A stretch of DNA of 12,633 nucleotides from an uncultured Bacilli bacterium (GTDB taxonomy: Bacteria; Bacillota_I; Bacilli_A; RF39; UBA660): assembly GCA_934096785.1 (NCBI GenBank), contig CAKONA010000010.1, positions 1 to 12,633 on the forward strand, written 5' to 3'. This document shows positions 1 through 6,973 of this stretch, one piece after another (the first letter of the stretch is position 1; each line of letters starts with the position of its first letter). The notes below the pieces were generated by a model. That model did not search any database. It was not told the DNA's origin and saw only the letters and a list, made by a program, of their open reading frames with translations. The position numbers and the translations under genes are program-made.

Positions 1-3
1 CAT
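1..3 (-). CDS. Start codon of an unidentified gene leaving the window on the left
   Basis: Only the ATG start codon is inside the window, so the product cannot be named. The call rests on the signals in front of it: a strong Shine-Dalgarno sequence GAGGAGG (plus-strand positions 11-17) sits 7 bases upstream of the ATG, and a near-consensus promoter lies at 59-87. The gene runs in the same direction as the SGNH-like gene and murA but appears to have its own promoter. The predicted leader is roughly 50 bases. It could be a well-expressed gene, judging from the quality of both signals; that is inference. Confidence 0.5.
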
Positions 4-58
4 ATTTTATCCTCCTCGCCATAACTTATTAACAGTTATAGAAATAACTTCAGTGAGT

Positions 59-87
59 ATTATACATGGTTTTATTAACAAAATCAA
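59..87 (-). promoter_or_regulatory. Sigma-A-type promoter for the gene leaving at the left edge
   Basis: On the minus strand TTGATT (82-87) and a perfect TATAAT (59-64) are separated by exactly 17 bases. Transcription would start near position 52 and reach the GAGGAGG ribosome site and the ATG at 3-1. It lies just after the stop codon of the SGNH-like gene, with no terminator visible between, so read-through from murA is also possible. Confidence 0.65.
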
Positions 88-109
88 GTCAAAATTTAAT
101 TTTTCTCAT

Positions 110-721
110 TTAGTTAATATTTCTTACAATACCATTATATATTTGATAATTAACTTTATCATTTAGTCTTTTACTTTTATTTCCTTGATATTCATAATAT
201 ATTTCATTAAGATTCACGTCTCCATTACTAAGATTATATTTAACATTATAACAATAATTAGATATCACAATTACCTTCGCTGGACTTATCTTATTTATAA
301 TTTTCTTTACATCGTAAATTGTATTTTTAGTTTTTTCATCATAATTTCTAAGTATTTTTTCATTTTTATCACATTTTTCAAAGTATTTATTATTATTAGC
401 ATTCAATATTATTATATCTGAACTACCAATTACCTGATTTAAGTAAATCTTTTTATCCTTAGAATACACATAATAATTATTTTTAATTTTATTAATTATA
501 TCTTCATATGTTACATTTTCAGATGTGAATATCTTGTTAAGATCATTAAGATTATAGTATTTATCAAGCAAATACTTATCATAAGTTTTATACTTACTAT
601 TAAGTAAATAGTTATCGCCAAGTATAAGAATATTTATTCTTTCTTTTATGGTATGATTGTATATAAGATAAGATCCAATTAAAGACAAGAAAAAAATAAC
701 GAGTAATTTATTTTTTTTCAA
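110..721 (-). CDS. Membrane-anchored SGNH/GDSL-like protein, probably catalytically dead
   Basis: A 203-residue protein with a lysine-rich start and a hydrophobic segment at about residues 5-22, so it is probably exported and tethered or secreted. The segment ILILGDNYL (31-39) sits where SGNH hydrolases carry the nucleophile motif GDS, but the serine is asparagine. SDIIILNANNN (101-111) resembles the block that normally reads like IGxND, and DKVNYQIYNG (188-197) resembles the terminal DxxHPNxxGY block with histidine replaced by asparagine. If these alignments are right, all catalytic positions are degenerate. The start is TTG, preceded by AGGTGA at a suitable distance; it gives a complete signal segment. 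The gene follows murA after 20 bases and is probably co-transcribed with it. The family call comes from motif spacing only; an unrelated small extracytoplasmic protein remains possible. Confidence 0.55.
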   Translation of the reverse strand: MKKNKLLVIFFLSLIGSYLIYNHTIKERINILILGDNYLLNSKYKTYDKYLLDKYYNLNDLNKIFTSENVTYEDIINKIKNNYYVYSKDKKIYLNQVIGSSDIIILNANNNKYFEKCDKNEKILRNYDEKTKNTIYDVKKIINKISPAKVIVISNYCYNVKYNLSNGDVNLNEIYYEYQGNKSKRLNDKVNYQIYNGIVRNIN

Positions 722-741
722 TTAATATCACCTATTAAATA

Positions 742-1995
742 TTACTCAGTTACTTTTATTTTAGCACCTACTTCTAAAAGTTTCTTTTCAACATCGCCAT
801 ATCCTCTTAAAATGTATTCACTGTTTTCAATCTCAGTTACCCCATCAGCAATAAGACCTGCTATTAAAAGTGAAGCTCCACCTCTTAAATCAGTAGCAAT
901 AACTTTAGTCCCTTTAAGTTTACGAGGACCCTTTATTTCAATCTTATTTAGACTTAATATATTTGTTATAGCACCCATTCTATTAAGATCATATGTATTC
1001 TTAAATCTATTTTCATATAGAGTTTCTTCAATGATTGAAAGACCTTCTGCTTGAGTTAATAATGTTGTCATTGGTTGTTGTAAGTCAGTTGGAAATCCAG
1101 GGAATACAAGAGTCTTTATATAAGTAGATTTCAAATGTTCACACTTAGATATAGTAAGAACATCACCATCAATAGTGTATTCTACTCCTATCTCTTTAAG
1201 TTTCATTAATAAAGCCTCTATATGTTCCTTAATTATCCATTTAATTTTTAAGTTTTTTCCAAGCAAAGCTCCAATTATTATGTAAGTTCCACTTTCAATT
1301 CTATCAGGGAAAACTTCAATTACTCCATTATCTAAATTACGAGTTCCTTCAATTTCAATACGTTTAGTACCAGCACCCGTTATTTTAACACCCATATTTA
1401 TTAAGAAAGATGCAACATTGACGATTTCAGGTTCCATCGCAGCATTATCAATTATCGTAGTTCCCTCTGCTCCAACAGCTGCAAGCATTATATTAATAGT
1501 AGCTCCAACACTTGGAAAATCAAAGTATATACGTTTTCCAACTAACTTAGGTGCAGTAATAATATATCTATTCTTGATTATTTCAACATTCGCACCAAGT
1601 TCTTTAAACCCTTTAACATGAATATCAATTGGTCTGGCTCCTATATTACATCCACCAGGAAATGACATTTCTACCTTCCCAAATTTAGCAAGTAACACAC
1701 CCATAAAATAATAAGAAGCTCTCATTTGTACACTTAATTCTTCAGGAATAGGTTTATTTTCAAGATTTGAAGAATCAATATATAAAGCATCATCTTTATG
1801 TTCAACTTTGCAATTAAGTAATTCCATTATTTTAATAAGATATTCAATATCACTTATTGATGGAACATTATATATGACACTCTTCGTTTTAGCAAGTAAA
1901 GCCGCAGGTATTAAAGCAACCGCACTATTTTTAGCTCCACTTATTTTAATTTCACCAGATAATCTATGATTACCTTCTATAGTTATTTTTGACAT
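742..1995 (-). CDS. murA: UDP-N-acetylglucosamine 1-carboxyvinyltransferase (MurA)
   Basis: A cytoplasmic enzyme that transfers the enolpyruvyl group of phosphoenolpyruvate to UDP-GlcNAc, the first committed step of peptidoglycan synthesis. The 417 residues match the normal family length. Visible motifs are SGAKNSA near the N-terminus (the conserved Lys-Asn pair), the catalytic loop PGGCNIGARPIDIH with the active-site cysteine kept, and DLRGGASLLIAGL near the C-terminus with the conserved arginine. The cysteine predicts fosfomycin sensitivity. I chose the ATG at 1995 (protein begins MSKITIEG), which matches usual family starts and lies 10 bases after AAAGG. An ATG at 2004 is only one base from that ribosome site, and a GTG at 2001 is a less likely alternative. 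It has its own promoter (2019-2047) and is followed closely by the SGNH-like gene. Bacillota often have two MurA copies; which one this is cannot be told here. Confidence 0.96.
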   Translation of the reverse strand: MSKITIEGNHRLSGEIKISGAKNSAVALIPAALLAKTKSVIYNVPSISDIEYLIKIMELLNCKVEHKDDALYIDSSNLENKPIPEELSVQMRASYYFMGVLLAKFGKVEMSFPGGCNIGARPIDIHVKGFKELGANVEIIKNRYIITAPKLVGKRIYFDFPSVGATINIMLAAVGAEGTTIIDNAAMEPEIVNVASFLINMGVKITGAGTKRIEIEGTRNLDNGVIEVFPDRIESGTYIIIGALLGKNLKIKWIIKEHIEALLMKLKEIGVEYTIDGDVLTISKCEHLKSTYIKTLVFPGFPTDLQQPMTTLLTQAEGLSIIEETLYENRFKNTYDLNRMGAITNILSLNKIEIKGPRKLKGTKVIATDLRGGASLLIAGLIADGVTEIENSEYILRGYGDVEKKLLEVGAKIKVTE

Positions 1996-2018
1996 ACGCA
2001 CCATGCCTTTCTATCTAT

Positions 2019-2047
2019 AATATACTATTAAAATCAATAATTATCAA
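2019..2047 (-). promoter_or_regulatory. Promoter for murA and the SGNH-like gene
   Basis: On the minus strand TTGATA (2042-2047) and TATATT (2019-2024) are 17 bases apart, each one mismatch from the sigma-A consensus. The predicted transcription start near 2012 leaves a very short leader that just includes the AAAGG ribosome site before the murA start. No clear terminator separates spoIIR from murA, so murA may also receive read-through. Confidence 0.55.
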
Positions 2048-2078
2048 TTAATTAGACAGATTTTAGGCATTCTTTACA

Positions 2079-2582
2079 TTAGAATATTTTAGAAAATAAC
2101 TCATATATCTTAGATTTGTACTTGATTTCATTACTATTTTCATAATCAACCATACATAACGGAGGATACAATATACACCAATAATTGTTTCCTTTTGCTT
2201 CTCCAATCTCAACTACCAAACTTTCATATTCACCCTCATCAAACTCCATATCTTTATATTCTTTTCTTGGAAAATAATTCATACCATACTTAACCTTATA
2301 TTTTAATTTATAATTATTTTCCTGAAATAACTTATCAATTCTAGACTCAACAGTATCTAAATTACTTACAATATCACTTCTCATTACATTAATGTCATTA
2401 CTATCTTTAAATAAAATACTTGATAATTCAGAAACAACTTTTTCTTTCATATTTATATCTTCAAAATTATTACTATTCGGTATCACTCTAAATCTTATCA
2501 TGTCTCCACTTAAATCATATCTAGGCTTAGAAATCACAACTATCATTAAAACAAAAAATACAAAATACATTACTTTTTTCAT
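2079..2582 (-). CDS. spoIIR: Stage II sporulation protein R (SpoIIR), short form
   Basis: SpoIIR is the protein that, in Bacillus, is made in the forespore under sigma F, is exported, and triggers the SpoIIGA protease in the mother cell to process pro-sigma E. The 167 residues show an N-terminal hydrophobic segment (about 4-18, signal or anchor), then IRFRVIPNSN (29-38), YGMNYFPRKEY (99-109) and YWCILYPPLCMVD (134-146), which are the family's hallmark stretches. The protein is shorter than the B. subtilis one (about 224 residues); the charged low-complexity segment after PPLC is nearly absent, and the end YKSKIYELFSKIF resembles the usual C-terminus. Its position directly after prfA-prmC is the same as in Bacillus. 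The ribosome site AAAGG is 11 bases before the ATG and lies in the loop of a possible hairpin (2584-2614). I see no convincing sigma F promoter. It implies sporulation ability or recent descent from a sporulator. Confidence 0.9.
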   Translation of the reverse strand: MKKVMYFVFFVLMIVVISKPRYDLSGDMIRFRVIPNSNNFEDINMKEKVVSELSSILFKDSNDINVMRSDIVSNLDTVESRIDKLFQENNYKLKYKVKYGMNYFPRKEYKDMEFDEGEYESLVVEIGEAKGNNYWCILYPPLCMVDYENSNEIKYKSKIYELFSKIF

Positions 2583-2583
2583 T

Positions 2584-2614
2584 AAAAAACCAACCTTTCA
2601 TATAAATATTGGTT
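2584..2614 (-). terminator. Weak terminator or attenuator-like hairpin before spoIIR
   Basis: On the minus strand AACCAA (2614-2609) pairs with TTGGTT (2593-2588), with a 15-base loop and a run of T down to 2584. The loop holds AAAGG, the only candidate ribosome site for spoIIR. The stem is just 6 bp with a large loop, so it may be a weak terminator for the rpoE-prfA-prmC transcript, a translation control element, or chance. Confidence 0.35.
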
Positions 2615-2628
2615 GATTTCATATTTTT

Positions 2629-3369
2629 TTATTCATTTATTATAAAGGCATATCTATCTCTATTAGTTAAATCTTTTTCTATTATTATCTTAGAATCTTT
2701 AAAGTATTCAGTCGCAATATCTTTTATAAGATTTCCTTGCCACCATCCTATCTCAAAAGCTATAATGAACTTATCATTAAGATATGGCCTAATATTAGAT
2801 ATTATATTTTTATAAAAATATAATCCATTATCAGGAGCATATAAAGCGTTATTAGGTTCATATTTCTTAACAGAATCCATTATCTTTTCATCAATATCAA
2901 TATATGGCGGATTACTTATTACTATATCATATTTGCCATTTACATTTTGAAGCATATCACTTTCAATAAAACAAATATCTAAATCATTATCTTTAGCGTT
3001 CTTCCTAGCTACCTCTAAAGCACCAAGAGATATATCAACAGCTGTTACAGTAGAATCTAACTCACTACCTAAAGCAATACTTATCGCACCACTTCCAGTA
3101 CCTAAATCAAGAATATTAACCTTATCGTTAAAAATTTTCTTTGAATAATTTATAGTCTTTTCTACTAAATACTCCGTTTCATATCTAGGTATTAATACGT
3201 TTTCATTAACACATATTTTATATCCATAAAAATCTACATATCCGATTAAATACTGGATTGGATAACCATCTAATAATTTTTGATAATCACTATCTATGTC
3301 CTTACTTACTTTAATTAATTCTTCACATTCAGGATGGCTAAATCCTAATGCCATTAATTTATTAATCAT
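2629..3369 (-). CDS. prmC: Release factor glutamine methyltransferase PrmC
   Basis: PrmC uses S-adenosylmethionine to methylate the glutamine of the GGQ motif in release factors, which improves peptide release. Visible motifs are GYPIQYLIGYVDFYG (35-49) and LIPRYETEYLVE (59-70), typical of the linker into the catalytic domain, then the SAM-binding NILDLGTGSGAISIAL (85-100) and the signature NPPY (153-156). The N-terminal helical domain that contacts the release factor is short: only about 34 residues precede the GxPIxY motif. The protein is 246 residues against 277 in E. coli. I chose the ATG at 3369, whose ATGATTAA overlaps the prfA stop by 8 bases, a usual translational-coupling arrangement. 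A TTG at 3381 would add four residues and cannot be excluded. It sits immediately after its substrate gene prfA. Confidence 0.95.
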   Translation of the reverse strand: MINKLMALGFSHPECEELIKVSKDIDSDYQKLLDGYPIQYLIGYVDFYGYKICVNENVLIPRYETEYLVEKTINYSKKIFNDKVNILDLGTGSGAISIALGSELDSTVTAVDISLGALEVARKNAKDNDLDICFIESDMLQNVNGKYDIVISNPPYIDIDEKIMDSVKKYEPNNALYAPDNGLYFYKNIISNIRPYLNDKFIIAFEIGWWQGNLIKDIATEYFKDSKIIIEKDLTNRDRYAFIINE

Positions 3370-4423
3370 TATGTTCTTCAAGTCTCATTCTTTCATCTTC
3401 AGCAATCAATGCATTAATTAAGTCTTCTAAATCACCTTCCATGATTTTATCTAAATGCATAACTGTATAATTAATTCTATGATCAGTAAGTCTATTTTGG
3501 GGATAATTATACGTTCTAATCTTTTCAGCTCTATCTCCGGTACCTATCTTACTTCTTCTTTCATTGCCAAGTTTTTCATCTTGTTCTCTTTGCTTTAAAT
3601 CATAAAGTCTTGTCTTAAGTATTTGAAGTGCTTTTTCTTTATTCTTAATTTGACTTCTTTCTACTTGACAATAAACTACTATATTAGTTGGTATATGTGT
3701 TACTCTAACAGCAGAATCAGTTGTATTTACACATTGTCCTCCAGCACCACTACTACGAGTTATATCTATTCTAATATCACTATCTTTAATTTCAACATCA
3801 ATTTCTTCAGCTTCAGGCATAACTAGAACAGTCGCAGTACTTGTATGAACTCTACCAGCAGACTCAGTTTCAGGTACTCTTTGAACTCTATGAGCTCCAC
3901 TTTCATACTTAAGTTTTGAATAAACACTCTCTCCACTAAGCATAAACTCTATTTGAGAGTATCCTCCACTTTCACCTGGAACCTCATGAGTTACCTCAAG
4001 CTTCCATCCTTGCTTTTCAGCATACTTAGAATACATTCTAAATAAGTCTCCAGCAAATATATTAGCTTCATCCCCACCAGCAGCTCCACGAATTTCAATA
4101 ATAACATTCTTTTCATCGTTTGGATCTTTTGGTAAAAGCATAACCTTTAACTTATTTTCTATTTCTTCTTTTTGTACATGTAAGTTATCAATTTCTTCTA
4201 AAGCAAATTCCTTCATTTCAGGGTCTTTACTCATTTCTTTGGCTGCTTCTATATCATCTATTACACCATTATATTTTTTATACGTTTCAACAATTGGCTC
4301 TATAGAGTTCTTTTCTTTTGATATAGTTTGCATCTTTTTATAATCATTATACACTTCAGGTGTTAACAACTCATTACATAAATTATTGTATCTTTCTTGT
4401 ATTATTTCTAATCTTTCTTTCAT
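3362..4423 (-). CDS. prfA: Peptide chain release factor 1 (RF1)
   Basis: RF1 recognises UAA and UAG stop codons in the ribosomal A site and triggers hydrolysis of the finished peptide. The 353 residues are full length. The codon-reading tripeptide is PET at 184-186 (the RF1-type PxT, in RVPETESAGRVHTS), and the catalytic GGQ is at 228-230 within RSSGAGGQCVNTTDSAVR. The residue after GGQ is cysteine where E. coli has histidine. A strong ribosome site AAGGAGAGG precedes the ATG. The gene lies 36 bases after rpoE with no terminator visible, so it is most likely transcribed from the rpoE promoter, and it overlaps prmC at its end. Most genes here end in TAA or TAG, which this factor would read. 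Confidence 0.98.
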   Translation of the reverse strand: MKERLEIIQERYNNLCNELLTPEVYNDYKKMQTISKEKNSIEPIVETYKKYNGVIDDIEAAKEMSKDPEMKEFALEEIDNLHVQKEEIENKLKVMLLPKDPNDEKNVIIEIRGAAGGDEANIFAGDLFRMYSKYAEKQGWKLEVTHEVPGESGGYSQIEFMLSGESVYSKLKYESGAHRVQRVPETESAGRVHTSTATVLVMPEAEEIDVEIKDSDIRIDITRSSGAGGQCVNTTDSAVRVTHIPTNIVVYCQVERSQIKNKEKALQILKTRLYDLKQREQDEKLGNERRSKIGTGDRAEKIRTYNYPQNRLTDHRINYTVMHLDKIMEGDLEDLINALIAEDERMRLEEHND

Positions 4424-4459
4424 ATTTCCTCTCCTTTTATTAATATTTAAGAAAGTTCG

Positions 4460-4906
4460 CTATAAGTCAGATTCGTCCTCATACCCTTCATCAACAATAA
4501 CTAAATCTCTTAAGTCATCATCAGTATCATCATCTTCAGTTTCATCAATATCATCATAGAAGTCACTTTCACGTTCTTCCATATCATCTTCTTTTTCTTC
4601 TATTTCATCATCTTCATCTTCAAGTTCATCTTCTAAATCCTTAATATTGATTTCAGCAGTATGATTTTCTCTTAAATCCCAATAACCCTTTTCTAGTTGA
4701 ATAAATCTTTTCTCAGTTGCAAGTAAAGCAAAAAAGTCAGCTATTTGATTCTCAAAAGCATCTTCTCCAAGATTAAGTTCATCACATATTATCTTAAATA
4801 TGTCATTAATTTTCATCTTTTTTCCTTTTTCCTTTAATATTATATAAGCAATGTCATCAAATGGCATTGTCTCTAAATCTTCTTTATTTATAGTTTTAAA
4901 TTTCAT
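4460..4906 (-). CDS. rpoE: DNA-directed RNA polymerase delta subunit (RpoE)
   Basis: Delta is a Gram-positive accessory subunit of RNA polymerase that weakens nonspecific nucleic acid binding, speeds enzyme recycling and helps the cell respond to nucleotide levels. The first 80 or so residues form the folded HARE-HTH domain (MPFDDIAYIILKEKGKKMKI, then a region ending GYWDLREN). From about residue 90 to the end at 148 the chain is almost only aspartate and glutamate, the disordered acidic tail typical of the subunit. It is slightly shorter than the B. subtilis protein (173 residues) because the tail is shorter. An excellent ribosome site AAGGAGG (4915-4921) lies 8 bases before the ATG, and a near-consensus promoter lies at 4947-4974. 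It is the first gene of a probable rpoE-prfA-prmC-spoIIR operon and is divergent from the penicillin-binding protein gene. Confidence 0.92.
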   Translation of the reverse strand: MKFKTINKEDLETMPFDDIAYIILKEKGKKMKINDIFKIICDELNLGEDAFENQIADFFALLATEKRFIQLEKGYWDLRENHTAEINIKDLEDELEDEDDEIEEKEDDMEERESDFYDDIDETEDDDTDDDLRDLVIVDEGYEDESDL

Positions 4907-4941
4907 TTATAAAGCCTCCTTAAGACTATTTTTTCTTTCCC

Positions 4942-4970
4942 TTAAAATTATACATATTTTTTTATATAAA
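4942..4970 (+). promoter_or_regulatory. Candidate promoter for the penicillin-binding protein gene
   Basis: TTAAAA (4942-4947) and TATAAA (4965-4970) are 17 bases apart on the plus strand. The -35 element has two mismatches. The pair overlaps the rpoE promoter on the other strand, so the two could interfere with each other. The region is so AT-rich that chance matches are easy; other choices such as a promoter using the A/T-rich stretch around 5001 are also possible. Confidence 0.25.
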
Positions 4971-4974
4971 TCAA
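4947..4974 (-). promoter_or_regulatory. Promoter for the rpoE-prfA-prmC operon
   Basis: On the minus strand TTGATT (4969-4974) and a perfect TATAAT (4947-4952) are 16 bases apart. Transcription would begin near 4940, about 35 bases before the rpoE start, with the AAGGAGG site inside the leader. Confidence 0.65.
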
Positions 4975-4988
4975 GTATTTTTTTTATA

Positions 4989-5018
4989 TTTACACTACAT
5001 AATAATTAATGGTGTAAA
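4989..5018 (+). promoter_or_regulatory. Inverted repeat just before the penicillin-binding protein start
   Basis: TTTACAC (4989-4995) and GTGTAAA (5012-5018) are a perfect 7-base inverted repeat; one wobble and one further pair extend the arms to 9 bases around a 12-base loop (4998-5009). The right arm ends 4 bases before the ATG at 5023 and contains GGTG, the only weak ribosome site. It could be an operator for a dimeric regulator or an RNA hairpin that hides the ribosome site. No regulator can be named. Confidence 0.45.
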
Positions 5019-5022
5019 AGAT

Positions 5023-6942
5023 ATGAAAAAAATACTACTATTAACTAAAATATTTATATTCACATTTTTCTCTATTATTATAATAATTTTAAGTCTTTAT
5101 GCTTATGCTTTTATCACACCAAAATTCAATATTAATACAAGTAAAAGTATAACTTATTATGATAAAGATGGAAATGATATATTAAAAGAAAGAGAAGAAA
5201 ATGACTTTGTTGAATTATCTAATATAAGTGACTATGTAAAAAAATCAATGATATCTATTGAAGATAAAAATTTCTATAATCATAATGGATTTGATTATTT
5301 AAGAATAGCTAAAGCAATATTAGTAAATCTAAAAAGTAAGCGACTTAAAGAAGGAGCTTCAACTATTTCACAACAATATATTAAGAATCTATATTTAACT
5401 TTTGATAAAACATGGGAAAGAAAGATACAAGAAGCATTACTTACATTAGAGTTAGAGACACACTATTCAAAAGATGAAATACTAGAAGGATATTTAAATA
5501 CAATTAATTTTGGCGCAGGTAATTATGGAATTAAAGAAGCAAGTAAATATTATTTCAATAAAGAACCTAAAGACTTAACACTTGCAGAATCTTCCCTCAT
5601 CGTAGGTATTCCAAAAAATCCAACATACTATAATCCAATCACAAATTTTAAAGCTGCTAAAGAAAGACAAAAAGATGTACTCTCAAGTATGGTTAAAAAC
5701 AAAATTATTACACAAGAAGAAATGGATAAATCTTATAATGAAACATTAAATTTCTATGGTAAAAATGACAAAGTCGAACTTTCAAGCATTTATTACTACA
5801 AAGATGCTGTTTTAAAAGAACTATCTAACATAAAAGAAATACCATCTTCACTTCTTGACATGGAAGGACTTAAAATATACACAAATTTAGATAAAGATGT
5901 GCAAAAAAACTTAGAAAATAACATAGACAATGAAATGAAAAATTCTACTTTACAGATTGCATCAATAGTTATAACACCTACAAATGGGAAAATAGTAGCT
6001 TTAATTGGAGGTAAAGATTATTCAATATCTGAATATAATAGAGCTTACTCTTCTAAAAGACAAGTGGGTTCAACTATCAAACCTTTTCTATATTATAGTG
6101 CACTAGAAAACGGATTTACTCCTTCTAGTACATTCTTAAGTGAAAGAACAACATTTAACCTAGGTGATACTACTTACTCACCTAAAAATGCAGGAAACAT
6201 CTATGCAAACAAAAACATTTCAATGCTCGCAGCTATCGCATATTCAGATAACATATATGCTATGAAAACACACCTATTTTTAGGTACAGAAATGCTATCT
6301 AAAATAACAAAACGAGTTGGAATAAAAACAGATATTAAAGAAAATGCATCATCAGCACTAGGTACAACTGAAATAAACATGATAGACTTCAGTAATGGAT
6401 TCATAACACTCGCAAACGAAGGAAAACATGAAAGTCCTCATTTAATTGAAAAAGTAACTGATAATACAGGTAAAATTCTTTATGAATACAAATATAAAAG
6501 TGACTATGTCCTTAACAAAAAATATGTTTATATATTAAATAACTTACTAACATCTACATATAACTATAGTCTTATTAATTATACATCTCCAACACTAGTA
6601 AGTATAGGTAGTGAGTTAAAAAGCAAATATGCTGCTAAAAGTGGTAGTACAAAAACAGATTATTGGACAGTAGGCTATAACAAAGATTATCTGATGCTCG
6701 TCTGGGCTGGAAATGATGATAACAGCGATGTTAAATCAAAAGATTCAAAAATTACTAAAAAAATATGGGCAAAAACAATTACATCAATAAAAGATAATAA
6801 AAATAAATGGTATGACATACCAAAAGGAATAACAGCATCACCGGTAGATCCAATTACAGGTTATTATAATAGTAATGGATTTGTCTGCTACTATGAAAAA
6901 GGTTCAGAACCAAACTATGAATTCAACGATATTTTAGAATAA
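5023..6942 (+). CDS. Bifunctional class A penicillin-binding protein (glycosyltransferase 51 plus transpeptidase)
   Basis: This enzyme polymerises lipid II into glycan strands and cross-links the stem peptides on the outer face of the membrane. A short cytoplasmic stub is followed by one transmembrane helix (about 5-30). The GT51 domain shows SIEDKNFYNHNGFD (78-91, catalytic Glu80), GASTISQQYIKNLYL (111-125), RKIQEALLTLELE (133-145) and DEILEGYLNTINFG (151-164). The transpeptidase domain shows STIK (350-353, catalytic Ser350), SDN (408-410) and KSGST (539-543), where most relatives have KTGT. The chain stops soon after the transpeptidase domain, at 639 residues, without the long tail seen in some PBP1 proteins. 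It is the only plus-strand gene of the window, divergent from rpoE and convergent with noc. The ribosome site is weak (GGTG) and lies in an inverted repeat. It cannot be assigned safely to PBP1, PBP2c or PBP4 of Bacillus. Confidence 0.95.
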   Translation: MKKILLLTKIFIFTFFSIIIIILSLYAYAFITPKFNINTSKSITYYDKDGNDILKEREENDFVELSNISDYVKKSMISIEDKNFYNHNGFDYLRIAKAILVNLKSKRLKEGASTISQQYIKNLYLTFDKTWERKIQEALLTLELETHYSKDEILEGYLNTINFGAGNYGIKEASKYYFNKEPKDLTLAESSLIVGIPKNPTYYNPITNFKAAKERQKDVLSSMVKNKIITQEEMDKSYNETLNFYGKNDKVELSSIYYYKDAVLKELSNIKEIPSSLLDMEGLKIYTNLDKDVQKNLENNIDNEMKNSTLQIASIVITPTNGKIVALIGGKDYSISEYNRAYSSKRQVGSTIKPFLYYSALENGFTPSSTFLSERTTFNLGDTTYSPKNAGNIYANKNISMLAAIAYSDNIYAMKTHLFLGTEMLSKITKRVGIKTDIKENASSALGTTEINMIDFSNGFITLANEGKHESPHLIEKVTDNTGKILYEYKYKSDYVLNKKYVYILNNLLTSTYNYSLINYTSPTLVSIGSELKSKYAAKSGSTKTDYWTVGYNKDYLMLVWAGNDDNSDVKSKDSKITKKIWAKTITSIKDNKNKWYDIPKGITASPVDPITGYYNSNGFVCYYEKGSEPNYEFNDILE

Positions 6943-6946
6943 AATA

Positions 6947-6973
6947 AAAAACACATCACATTGGTGTGTTTTT
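6947..6973. terminator. Shared hairpin terminator of the convergent pbp and noc genes
   Basis: Positions 6947-6957 pair with 6963-6973 to give an 11-bp stem with one G-T wobble and a 5-base loop. The core is ACACA/TGTGT flanked by runs of A and T. On the minus strand the stem is followed by a T-rich tail, so it is a good Rho-independent terminator for noc; for the plus strand the T run is mostly inside the stem and termination may be weaker. The last codons and the TGA stop of noc lie inside the hairpin. Confidence 0.8.

Noticed and set aside
185..421. Plus-strand open frame opposite the SGNH-like gene
   Set aside because: It is a low-complexity isoleucine-, phenylalanine- and tyrosine-rich shadow of an AT-rich gene with no ribosome site or recognisable motif.
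2066..2082. Small inverted repeat ATTCT/AGAAT after spoIIR
   Set aside because: The stem is 5 bp of mostly A-T pairs without a following T run, so it is not a credible terminator.
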